Positions 8,194 to 18,007 of a stretch of DNA of 64,000 nt are shown piece by piece. Under the pieces are notes generated by a model. The model ran no database searches. It was not told the origin of the DNA and was given only the letters and a program-made list of their open reading frames with translations. The DNA comes from Gammaproteobacteria bacterium (GTDB lineage Bacteria; Pseudomonadota; Gammaproteobacteria; DSM-16500): positions 20,656 to 84,655 of the forward strand of contig JARLJN010000126.1 of assembly GCA_031291255.1 (NCBI GenBank), read 5' to 3'. A program made the translations under genes and the position numbers. The first letter of the stretch is position 1. The number at the start of each line of letters is the position of its first letter.

Positions 8194-10389
8194 ATGTTAA
8201 GAAAAGTTTTTCGTTATCCTAGTGGCTACCTAAAATATGACCTCGTTGCTGGCTTAGTGGTTTTCTTAGTCGCAATCCCACTCTGTCTAGGCGTAGCACT
8301 TGCCTCAGGCGCACCTCTTTTTTCTGGCATCATTGCTGGCATCATAGGCGGTATAGTCGTAGGCATCCTGAGTGAATCCAGATTAAGCGTTAGCGGTCCC
8401 GCTGCTGGCATGGTAGCTGTAGTCTTAAGCGCCATTTCGCAATTAGGTGGTTTTGAAACTTTTTTATTAGCACTCTTGCTCGCAGGCATATTACAAATCA
8501 TTATTGGCAGCTTACGTGCTGGCTTTATTGCTGACTATATACCCTCCAATGTCATACAAGGACTGCTTTGCGCCATTGGAATATTAATTATCGTCAAGCA
8601 AATACCTTTTGCATTTACCTACACAACAGAAAACGTACTATTACTGGAAGCCTTTCGTGATACCTCCAATACACTTAGCTTAAAACCACTGGAAGATATT
8701 ACAGATCATATTAATCTGGGCGCAGTTATTATCAGCACACTTTCTTTAGGCTTGCTGATCTTCTTTGATAAAACGTCTAATCCTCGATTCAAAAAAATTC
8801 CCGGCTCTATTGTTGTCGTAATCCTCGGTATTATCATCAACGAAATCTACGCGACTTTTTTACCCGACATCGCGCAATACAGCACAGAACTTGTAAACAT
8901 CCCCCTTAGCGATAATTTCCAATCCTTTTGCGCGCTGTTCAAACATCCCAACTGGCAGAGCTGGTCTGATCCTAATGTGTATTTTTACGCATGTGTTTTA
9001 GCTGCCATCGCTTCATTAGAAGCATTATTAAATTTAGAAGCCATAGAAAAATTAGATAATATAAAACGTTATGTTTCACGCAATCGTGAATTAGTCGCGC
9101 AAGGCATAGGGAATACCTTAGCAGGTTTACTGGGCGGCATTCCGATTACGTCTGTTATTGTTAGAAGCTCAGTGAATATCCAAGCAGGTGCTAAATCAAA
9201 ACTTTCGACTATTATCCACGGTGTATTTATCTTATTAGTGGCAATCCTCATTCCTCACTGGATGAATCTAATTCCACTTGCTTCACTGGCTGCGATTTTA
9301 ATTTATGTAGGTTACAAACTAACTAAACCCTATATTTATAAAGAAATGTACGAACAAGGATTTGCACGATTTTTACCTTTTATAATTACAGTAGCAGCAA
9401 TTATTTTTACTAATTTATTAACAGGTATTTTAATCGGATTATTCTTCAGCTTCTTCTTTATTCTAAGAGATAACAGCCAAGTTCAACTCGACATTATCAA
9501 TGAAAAACATCCGCTAGGCGTGATTAAAAGAATTGTATTACCGCAGCAAATGTCATTTTTAAGTAAAGCGTCTTTCGTTGCAGAGCTTGAACACATTCCA
9601 TCTGACATACACTTGATTATCGATGCGCGTTATACCAAATACATAGACAGAGATATTTTAGAAGTGCTAGAAGATTTCAAAAACAGCAAAGCACCTAATA
9701 AAAATATCGCTATTAATTTATTAGGATTTAAAGATCATTATGATATACACAATCATATCGATTTTATTAATGTCACGACCTACGACATGCAATCTGCACT
9801 GAAACCTGCTGACGTGCTTGAAATTTTAAAAGAAGGCAATAAAAGATTTGTCAACGATCAACGCATACATCGCAGTGTATTAGATGATATTAAATCCACA
9901 TCCTCTACACAGCATCCTATTGCCATCGTATTAGGTTGTATAGACTCTCGTGTTCCCATAGAAACTATTTTTGATATGGGTGTGGGTGATGTTTTTGTAG
10001 TACGCATAGCAGGAAACGTCATGAATGATGACATTATTGCTAGCATGGAGTTTGCTTGTCATATTGCGGGCGCAAAATTTATTTTAGTCCTAGGACACAC
10101 ACAGTGCGGCGCAATTAAAGCAGCTTGCGATGGCGCTGTCAGTGGTCACTTAGGTCACCTACTCGATAAAATCAAACCCGCAATTAATGCAGAGATAGCT
10201 ACACAAACAAATCGCACTGTTGACAATGAAAACTTCCTGACTAACGTGACTAAAATTAACATAGAAAATACCATACGAGAAATTCATGCAAAAAGCACCG
10301 TATTAAACCGCTTAATCACTACGCATGAAATTGGATTAATAGGTGCGTTATATGATGTGGGTACGGGACTAGTGAGTTTTCAAGAATAA
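8194..10389 (+). CDS. SulP family anion transporter fused to beta-carbonic anhydrase
   Basis: A 731-residue fusion. Residues 1 to about 430 are a SulP (SLC26-like) membrane domain: GLVVFLVAIPLCLGVALASG, the sulfate-transporter signature, and about 12 hydrophobic segments. A linker of about 100 residues (470-535) sits where a STAS domain would be. From about residue 540 there is a beta-carbonic anhydrase with zinc ligands Cys582 (GCIDSR, with Asp584/Arg586), His635 and Cys638 (GHTQCG). SulP proteins carry sulfate, bicarbonate or other anions. The fusion implies that bicarbonate is imported and interconverted with CO2 at the inner membrane (inference, supported by known SulP-CA fusions). AAGGAAG lies just before the ATG. 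No neighbour is obviously related. Confidence 0.93.
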   Translation: MLRKVFRYPSGYLKYDLVAGLVVFLVAIPLCLGVALASGAPLFSGIIAGIIGGIVVGILSESRLSVSGPAAGMVAVVLSAISQLGGFETFLLALLLAGILQIIIGSLRAGFIADYIPSNVIQGLLCAIGILIIVKQIPFAFTYTTENVLLLEAFRDTSNTLSLKPLEDITDHINLGAVIISTLSLGLLIFFDKTSNPRFKKIPGSIVVVILGIIINEIYATFLPDIAQYSTELVNIPLSDNFQSFCALFKHPNWQSWSDPNVYFYACVLAAIASLEALLNLEAIEKLDNIKRYVSRNRELVAQGIGNTLAGLLGGIPITSVIVRSSVNIQAGAKSKLSTIIHGVFILLVAILIPHWMNLIPLASLAAILIYVGYKLTKPYIYKEMYEQGFARFLPFIITVAAIIFTNLLTGILIGLFFSFFFILRDNSQVQLDIINEKHPLGVIKRIVLPQQMSFLSKASFVAELEHIPSDIHLIIDARYTKYIDRDILEVLEDFKNSKAPNKNIAINLLGFKDHYDIHNHIDFINVTTYDMQSALKPADVLEILKEGNKRFVNDQRIHRSVLDDIKSTSSTQHPIAIVLGCIDSRVPIETIFDMGVGDVFVVRIAGNVMNDDIIASMEFACHIAGAKFILVLGHTQCGAIKAACDGAVSGHLGHLLDKIKPAINAEIATQTNRTVDNENFLTNVTKINIENTIREIHAKSTVLNRLITTHEIGLIGALYDVGTGLVSFQE

Positions 10390-10398
10390 GTATTTTAT

Positions 10399-10458
10399 GG
10401 GGTCAGGCCTGACAAATTGACTTACACTTAAGTATGTCAGTTTGTCAGGCCTGACCCC
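10399..10458. repeat. 18-bp perfect inverted repeat (GGGGTCAGGCCTGACAAA)
   Basis: Arms GGGGTCAGGCCTGACAAA at 10399-10416 and its exact reverse complement at 10441-10458 flank a 24-base centre. Each arm itself contains the palindrome TCAGGCCTGA. The element lies between the convergent SulP and mutT genes, and its right half includes the last codons and stop of mutT. It resembles REP/MITE-type mobile repeats and could also act as a bidirectional terminator. Confidence 0.85.
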
Positions 10459-10844
10459 CTATTTACATTCAACAACTTTTCAATTATAAGATCATTCCCT
10501 TCCGGAAATTTAAATTGAGATAACTCTGATATTTTCACCCACTGTATAGGTTGACCTTCAGCGCCTACAGGGTTGCCTGTAAATTTTTTTATGAGCCAGG
10601 TATCTAATAAAACGGATTGATGTGTGTAGTGAAACGGAATTTGAATCCAAGGCTCTGCCTCTAAAATATCTATACCGATTTCTTCTTTGAACTCACGAGT
10701 TAAAGCTTGAAATGCCGATTCATTCGCTTCGACTTTGCCGCCAGGAAATTCCCAGTAACCACTTTTTGCTTGATGGGCTAAACGCTGAGCGATCAACACT
10801 TGTTGATCGCTATTGAGAATAATGCCTATAACTACATGCTGCAT
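10437..10844 (-). CDS. mutT: 8-oxo-dGTP diphosphatase MutT (Nudix)
   Basis: A 135-residue Nudix hydrolase that removes 8-oxo-dGTP from the nucleotide pool. The Nudix box runs GKVEANESAFQALTREFKEE near residues 37-57 and fits GX5EX7REUXEEXGU. The N-terminus (VVIGIILNSDQQVLIAQR) and YWEFPGGK match MutT. The start lies 3 bases after the secA stop, the secA-mutT pairing usual in gammaproteobacteria, so the two are probably co-transcribed. The last residues (RGSGLTN) are encoded by the GGGGTCAGGCCTGA repeat, so the natural C-terminus has probably been replaced by repeat-derived codons. Confidence 0.92.
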   Translation of the reverse strand: MQHVVIGIILNSDQQVLIAQRLAHQAKSGYWEFPGGKVEANESAFQALTREFKEEIGIDILEAEPWIQIPFHYTHQSVLLDTWLIKKFTGNPVGAEGQPIQWVKISELSQFKFPEGNDLIIEKLLNVNRGSGLTN

Positions 10845-10847
10845 TTA

Positions 10848-13565
10848 CTAAGATAAACTACCATGACATTGTTTATATTTCTTGCCTGATCCACAGGGAC
10901 ATAACTCGTTACGCCCTACTTTAGGCTCATCCCGTACAAATGGAACAACAACTGGACGTTGAGTATCAAGATTGGTTTCTTCCATGTTATCTTGAAGAGC
11001 ATCTACACCTGCATGCTCATATTCCATTTTCAATGCATTCACTTGACGACGCTGTGCTTCCAGCCTTTCAACATCTTCTTCAGCTTTCACCTCGAATTTG
11101 CTCAATGTTGAAATCACTTCATAATTAATTCTATCTAACATGTCTACGAATAACTCGAAGGATTCACGCTTGTATTCTTGTTTAGGATTCTTTTGTGCAT
11201 AACCGCGCAAATGTATGCCCTGACGCAAATAATCCATTGCTGCTAAATGTTCACGCCATTGCAAATCTAAGGTTTGCAACATAACCGCTTTTTCAAACTG
11301 ACGCATAACAGATGCACCGGCTTGATCTTCTTTTTTCTGATAAATTTCTTTGTGTATTTCATGAATTTTTTTACGTAAAGTCTCTTCATGCAAAGTGCCG
11401 TCACTTTCCAACCAAGACGCTATAGGCAAATGTAAATTAAAATCTTTTTCTAATTGCGCTTCTAAGCCTGGAATATCCCACTGCTCTTCTAAGGTTTGTG
11501 GTGGAATAAATATGTTGATTGCACTGTCTAACACACGTTGCTGTATGGAATTAATTGTATCTGAGATGTCATCTGAAGTGAGCAACTCGTCACGCTGACT
11601 GTAGATTACTTTACGTTGTTCGTTTGCAACATCATCATATTCTAATAATTGTTTACGTATATCAAAATTGTGCGCTTCTACTTTACGCTGTGCGCTCTCA
11701 ATGCTGCTAGAAAGCAATCTCGACTCTAGCGCTACACCTTTTTCCATCCCTATGCGTTTCATTAGAGCAGTAATTCTATCACCGCTAAATATACGTAATA
11801 AGCTGTCTTCTAATGAAAGATAAAAGCAAGATTTTCCTGGATCACCTTGACGACCTGAGCGTCCACGTAATTGATTATCTATACGTCTAGATTCATGACG
11901 TTCAGTACCTAAGACATACAAACCGCCTGCTGCAATCACTTCATCATGGCGTTTTTGCCATGCTGCTTTACGACTTGCAATTTCGTCTTCTGAAAGATTG
12001 TCTAAACCCTTAAGCTCAGCCTCTAAGTTACCGCCTAATACTATATCTGTTCCACGACCCGCCATATTGGTTGCAATGGTCACAGCGCCAGGACGGCCTG
12101 CTTCTGCAATAATTTGCGCTTCTTTTTCGTGAAATTTAGCGTTCAATACTTGGTGTATGATTTTTTCTTTTTTCAATAAACTTGAAAGATATTCTGATGT
12201 TTCAATCGAAGCAGTACCCACTAAAGCAGGCTGACCCTTAGCAGAACTTTTTTTAATATCTTCAATAATCGCTGTGAATTTTTCATCTGCTGACATATAA
12301 ACAAGATCAGGATAATCACCGCGTACCATAGGTTGGTTAGTCGGTAAGACTACAACTTCCAATCCATAAATTTGCTGGAATTCATACGCTTCAGTATCAG
12401 CTGTTCCTGTCATACCAGACAATTTGTTATAAAGCCGGAAATAATTTTGAAATGTAATCGAAGCCAGCGTTTGATTTTCTTGACGAATTTTAACTTTTTC
12501 TTTTGCTTCTACGGCTTGATGTAATCCATCAGACCAGCGTCTACCTGGCATCGTTCTGCCTGTATGTTCATCGACAATAACAACTTCATTATTTTGAACT
12601 ATGTAATCTACATCGCGATGAAATAACGCATGACCGCGTAACGCTGCATTGAGATGATGCATCAACATAATGTTGTTTGCATCATAAAGACTTTCGCCTT
12701 CTTTTAACAAACCTGTTTTAGAAAATAATTCTTCTATGTGTTGATGACCTTCTTCAGATAAGTGTATTTGTTTGCTTTTTTCATCTATAGAAAAATCACC
12801 AGGGCCGTCTTTCACTAATTGCTTAGTGAGCTGAGGAACAAGTTCATTAATCGTAATATAAAGATCAGTGCTATCTTCTGCTGCACCGGAAATGATTAAT
12901 GGCGTACGCGCTTCATCAATCAGAATAGAGTCGACTTCATCAATGACAGCATAATTTAGTTTACGCTGTACTTTATCGCCCGCACTGAAAGCCATATTGT
13001 CACGCAAATAATCAAAACCAAATTCGTTATTGGTTCCGTAGGTAATATCTGCTGCATAAGCTTGTTGTTTTTCTTGAGGGGACATATTGGGCAGTATAAC
13101 GCCCACAGACAGGCCTAGAAACGTAAGTACCGGGCTCATCCACTCAGCGTCGCGCTTAGCCAAATAATCGTTTACCGTGATGATATGGACGCCCAAACCA
13201 GGCAGTGCATTCAAATATGAGGCCAGAGTCGAAGTCAGTGTTTTACCTTCGCCTGTACGCATTTCTGCAATACAGCCTTCATTCAAGACCATGCCGCCCA
13301 ATAATTGAACATCAAAATGACGCATGTTTAAAACACGCTTGGCGGTTTCACGGACAACTGCAAATGCTTCTGGCAATAGGCTGTCTAACGTGGCTCCATC
13401 TTTCAATCTTTGACGAAATTCTTGAGTTTTTGCTTGAAGGTCTGCATCAGAAAGTGCAGAAATCTCGGGCTCAAGTGCATTGATTTTATCAACGACTTTC
13501 CACATGTTCCGTAATACACGCTGATTACGACTACCAAAAATTCGAGTAAAAAAACCTGTTAACAT
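10848..13565 (-). CDS. secA: Preprotein translocase ATPase SecA
   Basis: A 905-residue SecA, the ATPase that pushes preproteins through SecYEG. Visible are the N-terminal FGSRNQR, Walker A MRTGEGKT near residue 103, [19 protein letters not shown], the helicase motif [14 protein letters not shown], and the [17 protein letters not shown] segment. The C-terminal zinc and SecB-binding tail [14 protein letters not shown] is intact. The length is close to E. coli SecA (901). It is followed after 3 bases by mutT, and is divergent from dciA with 155 bases between starts. I saw no secM-type arrest gene upstream. Confidence 0.98.
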   Translation of the reverse strand: MLTGFFTRIFGSRNQRVLRNMWKVVDKINALEPEISALSDADLQAKTQEFRQRLKDGATLDSLLPEAFAVVRETAKRVLNMRHFDVQLLGGMVLNEGCIAEMRTGEGKTLTSTLASYLNALPGLGVHIITVNDYLAKRDAEWMSPVLTFLGLSVGVILPNMSPQEKQQAYAADITYGTNNEFGFDYLRDNMAFSAGDKVQRKLNYAVIDEVDSILIDEARTPLIISGAAEDSTDLYITINELVPQLTKQLVKDGPGDFSIDEKSKQIHLSEEGHQHIEELFSKTGLLKEGESLYDANNIMLMHHLNAALRGHALFHRDVDYIVQNNEVVIVDEHTGRTMPGRRWSDGLHQAVEAKEKVKIRQENQTLASITFQNYFRLYNKLSGMTGTADTEAYEFQQIYGLEVVVLPTNQPMVRGDYPDLVYMSADEKFTAIIEDIKKSSAKGQPALVGTASIETSEYLSSLLKKEKIIHQVLNAKFHEKEAQIIAEAGRPGAVTIATNMAGRGTDIVLGGNLEAELKGLDNLSEDEIASRKAAWQKRHDEVIAAGGLYVLGTERHESRRIDNQLRGRSGRQGDPGKSCFYLSLEDSLLRIFSGDRITALMKRIGMEKGVALESRLLSSSIESAQRKVEAHNFDIRKQLLEYDDVANEQRKVIYSQRDELLTSDDISDTINSIQQRVLDSAINIFIPPQTLEEQWDIPGLEAQLEKDFNLHLPIASWLESDGTLHEETLRKKIHEIHKEIYQKKEDQAGASVMRQFEKAVMLQTLDLQWREHLAAMDYLRQGIHLRGYAQKNPKQEYKRESFELFVDMLDRINYEVISTLSKFEVKAEEDVERLEAQRRQVNALKMEYEHAGVDALQDNMEETNLDTQRPVVVPFVRDEPKVGRNELCPCGSGKKYKQCHGSLS

Positions 13566-13720
13566 AGCGCTGGGTGTCTTCTCACGTAAATAAATTGATT
13601 GGGAGCATTACCTGCTCTACAAATAATATCAAATACTTAGAAAGCATCTTACATTTTTGCTTCTCAGGTATACTATAGTAAGATAAAAATTCACATATTA
13701 AATACCAGGGGCAAGATATC

Positions 13721-14179
13721 ATGAGCCAGAGTTCTCAACAAGCTATAACTCATGTTTTACAACAAGATAGCAAGTTACTGAACACACTTTTGGCCAAAAT
13801 TCATCAACTGAACAGTCTGCAACAGCTTTTATGTGAGTCACTTGATGCAAAATTAGCACAACACTGCCAGATAGCCAATCTGGAAAATGGCAGTTTAATT
13901 ATTTTAACTGACAGCGCTATCTGGGCCACACAAATTCGCTTTCAAGCAGGTGATCTTTTAGCCAAACTGAGGCTACATCCCCTGCTCCATCATCTAAAGA
14001 ACATATCGTGCATCACGCGCCCTGCACCCGTAAAACAACAAGAGCCCGCAGTTAAGCCTATGCCACGCCTTTCTACACATACTGCAGAGCTAATAAAAAA
14101 CTCGGCTGACACTATACAACATGACAAGCTCAAAACCGCTCTAAACAAAATTGCTCAGCATATCAAACATAATGCTTAA
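13721..14179 (+). CDS. dciA: DciA-like protein (DUF721), probable DnaB helicase operator
   Basis: A 152-residue protein with a DUF721-type N-terminal domain (residues about 20-100): LLAKIHQLNSLQQLLCESLDAKLAQHCQIANLENGSLIILTDSAIWATQIRFQAGDLL, of which the last 20 residues are the most characteristic. DUF721/DciA proteins load or operate the replicative helicase in bacteria without DnaC/DnaI. The C-terminal 50 residues are polar and probably disordered, as in other DciA proteins. It is divergent from secA, the position of DUF721 genes in many gammaproteobacteria, where lpxC is the other neighbour. Here four foreign-looking genes separate it from lpxC. Confidence 0.8.
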   Translation: MSQSSQQAITHVLQQDSKLLNTLLAKIHQLNSLQQLLCESLDAKLAQHCQIANLENGSLIILTDSAIWATQIRFQAGDLLAKLRLHPLLHHLKNISCITRPAPVKQQEPAVKPMPRLSTHTAELIKNSADTIQHDKLKTALNKIAQHIKHNA

Positions 14180-14223
14180 AATTGGTAACCCAACAAAAAA
14201 CATTATTGTATTGCTTATCATTT

Positions 14224-14307
14224 GTAGCGCGGACAAAGGCGTTCTGCGCCGTGTCCGCGAAGCCTGTCTCATCCATTCCCGGATTCGCTGCGCTTAATCC
14301 GGGCTAC
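14224..14307. repeat. Composite REP-like palindromes
   Basis: Two hairpin units: GTAGCGCGGACAAAGG...GTGTCCGCG at 14224-14260 and TTCCCGGATTCGCTGCGCTT with GGGCTAC at 14276-14307. The right end (AATCCGGGCTAC) is the reverse complement of the GTAGCCCGGATT edge at 6993 and 61013. The terminal GTAG supplies the TAG stop of the minus-strand gene ending at 14304. Confidence 0.75.
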
Positions 14308-16067
14308 TTAAAGATGCGCGTTCCTAATTCTTGCTGAACTAATTTAATTTCTTTTTTCTTACCTCGTTTGAATAAGGTGTACTCTTCTATCGTAGGTAAT
14401 TTAGATTCGTGCTCAGCAATGGCTTTTTCAACTTCAAAACTTGCTGCTAGCAACTCTTCTTTGGATTTACGCTGATAGGTAAATAAAGAAAATGCGCTTA
14501 AGCTTCTCGATAAATTAGGCGAGATTTCATTATATTCCTGCGCCAATGCTGTTAAATTTTCGGATAATTGAAGCGTCGTATGTTTACGTGTTTTAGAGTT
14601 AACTTGATATGTTTCTAATAAATCAACTTTATTCGCTGCAATATCATCTAAAGCTAGCGAGAATTTATTTAAAAACTCATTTGATATTATCACTGTGCTC
14701 TTAATAGAAATTAACTGTAAAGCTACATCTCCCCTACTGGCTAATCTTACATTTTCCTCAATCAATTTTGCAGAAAACGGAAATTCAGCATTGATAGCTG
14801 TTACTAAATTATTTGCTCCTTCAGGTGAGATGCCTAAATGCAAATCAATTTCCGTTGCAAAACCTTCATATCGTTTTGACACACCAAATTGCGCGGTTTT
14901 TAATTTTTCTTTTACACCAAAAGCATGAAGAACAGTACCTTCAAAAAAATCGCTAAAACAATTCAAGCCGTATTTCTTTCCCTGTTTTACATACAGCTGA
15001 ACTATTTCTTTATCAGTTATAAACTTTCCATTACTTAACAAGAGATAACTATCCAGCATATAGCCGGACAACATTGTATTTTTAAAAAATGTTCGAAATT
15101 CTTCAGACAAGACTAATTTAACAATTGAATTCATAGAAACCACAGCAGACAGACAGGCTGGATAACTTCCAGATATTCTTTCAACTGTATCATCACCAAA
15201 AAGTTGATTATAGAAATTAACAAACTTACGCATATTTGCTTGTGAAATAGCAAGATGAATATAAAAGCGACCTGGATAGGTAATATTTTTTTCGGTGTAA
15301 TAGCCAGAATCTTGAGTATATATATCCGTATATTTACAAAACGCAGGATATTCTAAAATTTTGGCGTACAGCAATAAGCTGTGCGAGAAAATATTAGATT
15401 TGTTTAAATTAATCTTGTGTGGCTCTGTTAATTGACTGATAAAGAATTGCATTTCTGAAAAATTATATTTTTTACCCGGTATAAAATAAGATTTATCTTG
15501 CATAATAATTTTCAACTTCATGTCTGCTGACATGACTGAATTAATATCTTTAGCCTTACAAATTGCTTCTAACATATTAATAAAAGACAGTTTAATTATT
15601 TTTACAGAAGGTAAATTTTTATCTTTGTCATTTCTATTAATCACTCTTTCATAAAGTGATGAAGGATATCTAATTGATAATAACTCTAAAATAGTCACTA
15701 AATCTTTTGCTAATGCTCTGTCAGGAGTGACATTTTCTAAATGACCTAAAAAGATATTTTCAAATGCTTGTTTCACTAAGTCTAATTCATAATTGTTTTT
15801 ATCAAACAAAATCTCAAATTCTGTTTGAATGATTTCTTTCAACTGAGTAGACCAATTATAATTTAATACATTCAATTCTCTATTTAACTCATCCAGCTCA
15901 TCTTCTAACGACATCTCTTCGTTGGAATGAAACATGACTTCCGAATTATTTTCTTCATCACTACTGAGTGGAATAAATTCTTGCTCACCACTCTCAAGAA
16001 GGAAATGACTAGGCGAGTCATCGCTCGAATTTGAAGAACCTTCATTTTCTCTTTCTCTACTCAGCAT
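14304..16067 (-). CDS. Unknown protein, paralogue of the upstream gene (possible host-interaction protein)
   Basis: A 587-residue protein I do not recognise. The first 60 residues are acidic and Ser-rich (RERENEGSSNSSDDSPSHF and on). The remainder is mixed alpha helical with no signal peptide and no membrane segment. It aligns along most of its length with the protein encoded just upstream; shared blocks are DLVT..ELL, the FYIHLAISQANMRKF region, LGIS..GANNLVTAINAEFP, and a basic C-terminus FKRGKKKEIKLVQQELG. The ATG follows directly on the TGA of the paralogue, so they are coupled. The TAG stop is part of the adjacent REP-like element. Being a secreted effector is an inference from composition and location only. 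Confidence 0.8.
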   Translation of the reverse strand: MLSRERENEGSSNSSDDSPSHFLLESGEQEFIPLSSDEENNSEVMFHSNEEMSLEDELDELNRELNVLNYNWSTQLKEIIQTEFEILFDKNNYELDLVKQAFENIFLGHLENVTPDRALAKDLVTILELLSIRYPSSLYERVINRNDKDKNLPSVKIIKLSFINMLEAICKAKDINSVMSADMKLKIIMQDKSYFIPGKKYNFSEMQFFISQLTEPHKINLNKSNIFSHSLLLYAKILEYPAFCKYTDIYTQDSGYYTEKNITYPGRFYIHLAISQANMRKFVNFYNQLFGDDTVERISGSYPACLSAVVSMNSIVKLVLSEEFRTFFKNTMLSGYMLDSYLLLSNGKFITDKEIVQLYVKQGKKYGLNCFSDFFEGTVLHAFGVKEKLKTAQFGVSKRYEGFATEIDLHLGISPEGANNLVTAINAEFPFSAKLIEENVRLASRGDVALQLISIKSTVIISNEFLNKFSLALDDIAANKVDLLETYQVNSKTRKHTTLQLSENLTALAQEYNEISPNLSRSLSAFSLFTYQRKSKEELLAASFEVEKAIAEHESKLPTIEEYTLFKRGKKKEIKLVQQELGTRIFK

Positions 16068-17888
16068 TCAGTGTAACCTCACAGTATTTGATGATTTTTG
16101 TGAAATAATTTCTCGTTGAATTTCTTTAATTTCCTGCTTTTTTCCCTGCTTAAAAAACGCATGTTCTTCACGTGTCGCGCATTGAGCTTCATAAGCAGAA
16201 ATTGATTGAGAAAGTTCAAAGCTGGCTTTTTGAATCTCAATTAAAGGTTTTCGTTCTGCTGAAAAAATCGAAAGCTTTTTTAAACTTGATGACAATTTTT
16301 CTGTGTTTTTAAAATCGTCAGCGAGATCAGTTAATTTATCAGCTAAATAGCGAGTTGTATGAACACGCGACGATGAAGCCATCTGAAACACTTCAAGCAA
16401 ATCAGGATCATGATCTGCTATATAATCTAAACTATCACTGAGCTTTATTAAAAAATCTTTTTTAATAAGCACTTCATTTTTTATTGAGACAACTTGCAAC
16501 TTAATATCGCCTTTGTGAGCTAAATAGACATCCGTTAATACTAATTTAGCAGCACCAGGGAAATCAGCGTTAATAGCCGTGGCTAATCTATGTGCTGCAT
16601 TAATTGAAATTCCTAAATAAAAATCCATGTGAGTAATAAAACTATCAAAACGATTAGACTTTCTAAATTCTGCAGCATTTAATTCTTCACCAACACCCCA
16701 TGCATACACCATACAAGTCTCTATAAAATCACTCTGCACATTCACTTTATGTTTTTTGCCTACCATGTCATTAAAATAATAAATTATGATATTAAGGGAA
16801 ATATTTTTTTTATCACTGAGTAGTTGATAATTTTTAACAATATCAGGATTGATTAATAGTGTGATTAAAAAATCATGAAATTCTCCGGATAAAATAGCCT
16901 TAATCACATGATTAGTATTCAGACGTATTGTGTGGTCTGTATTAATTGTTTTAATTAATTCAGCAGCATTATCTCCTAAATGATGCTCTAAAAAACGCAT
17001 AAATTTTCTTATGTTGTGTTGCAGCAAACTCAGAGTGATATGAAAATGGCCTTCAGAAAATACCATCCTATCTTCAGCAGCGTAACCGTGATGCGTATTA
17101 CAATGGTCAGGAAATTCATTAATCTGAGACCATTGCAGTAAAGCATGCTCAAAAATATCAATTTGGGGTTGATATTGGAGTTTAATTCCATAAGGGGCAA
17201 TAATGTTTTTTAAATATCCGAGAAATTCATCGTATAGATATTTTTTATGTCTGATAAAAAATGGTTTATCACGCTTAATTATTTGATATTTAACATTCGA
17301 AGAAATGATAAGAGACATTTTCTTTTCGAGTATATCTAAGGTCTCATATTTGATATGTTCTAAGGTGGGTAATTTTTTATTTTGCTTTTTATCTCTCTGA
17401 ATAAGAGAGTTATAAATCGTGGATTCATGTTGTAATATGAGTAATTCTTGCAGTGTAACAAAATCTTTTAATAAATCTTCATGCTCTGTAAATTCCTCAA
17501 GATTACCTATAGCTATTTGCTCTACTGCCTGCCAAACCTTCTCTTGCGTATAACAATCCGAATCTAAAAGAATATCTAATTCTGACTCAACTAAGCTACG
17601 CAATCCTGTACGCCATTCCCCTTTATTCTCTTCAATTTCTTTTGCGAGTTGCTTTAACACAGTTTCTTCAGGCGTATCGAATAAATCGCCAACTCCCGCC
17701 AAATAGTCTTCACCATAAGGCAATGAAGGCCTAGAGATGGATACAGAGACAACGATAGGCGCGGGAATAGCATTAGGTTCAGGTGTAGGGGCCGCTCTGC
17801 GCAATGACACACCTTCAGTTAATAAGTCCCATGCACGTCTCAACCTGAATCGTCGTATAGGATTATCCATAGAGCCTTGTGCGTCCAT
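16068..17888 (-). CDS. Unknown protein, paralogue of the downstream gene
   Basis: A 606-residue protein of unknown function. The N-terminal 60 residues contain RRFRLRRAW and a Pro/Ala-rich stretch. The rest matches the downstream gene: DFVTLQELLILQ, the FHITLSLLQHNIRKFMRF block, LGISINAAHRLATAINADFP, LAHKGDIKLQVVSIK, and the C-terminal FFKQGKKQEIKEIQREI. The pair is therefore an old tandem duplication, well diverged (roughly a third identical by eye, not computed). AAAGGATGG lies just before the ATG. No membrane segments or catalytic motifs were recognised. It is the third of four minus-strand genes between lpxC and dciA. Confidence 0.8.
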   Translation of the reverse strand: MDAQGSMDNPIRRFRLRRAWDLLTEGVSLRRAAPTPEPNAIPAPIVVSVSISRPSLPYGEDYLAGVGDLFDTPEETVLKQLAKEIEENKGEWRTGLRSLVESELDILLDSDCYTQEKVWQAVEQIAIGNLEEFTEHEDLLKDFVTLQELLILQHESTIYNSLIQRDKKQNKKLPTLEHIKYETLDILEKKMSLIISSNVKYQIIKRDKPFFIRHKKYLYDEFLGYLKNIIAPYGIKLQYQPQIDIFEHALLQWSQINEFPDHCNTHHGYAAEDRMVFSEGHFHITLSLLQHNIRKFMRFLEHHLGDNAAELIKTINTDHTIRLNTNHVIKAILSGEFHDFLITLLINPDIVKNYQLLSDKKNISLNIIIYYFNDMVGKKHKVNVQSDFIETCMVYAWGVGEELNAAEFRKSNRFDSFITHMDFYLGISINAAHRLATAINADFPGAAKLVLTDVYLAHKGDIKLQVVSIKNEVLIKKDFLIKLSDSLDYIADHDPDLLEVFQMASSSRVHTTRYLADKLTDLADDFKNTEKLSSSLKKLSIFSAERKPLIEIQKASFELSQSISAYEAQCATREEHAFFKQGKKQEIKEIQREIISQKSSNTVRLH

Positions 17889-18007
17889 TCAACCATCCTT
17901 TCAAAAATGCGCTAATGCAAATTCACCTTCCATAGGATAACAATCTTAGCATCTAAAATTTTTATTGCAAAATGAAGAAAAAAATCAAGCTGATGTTGCA
18001 GCGCACA

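Noticed and set aside
13566..13720. A secM-like arrest peptide upstream of secA
   Set aside because: The 155-base gap has no open frame with an arrest motif; dciA takes the place on the opposite strand.
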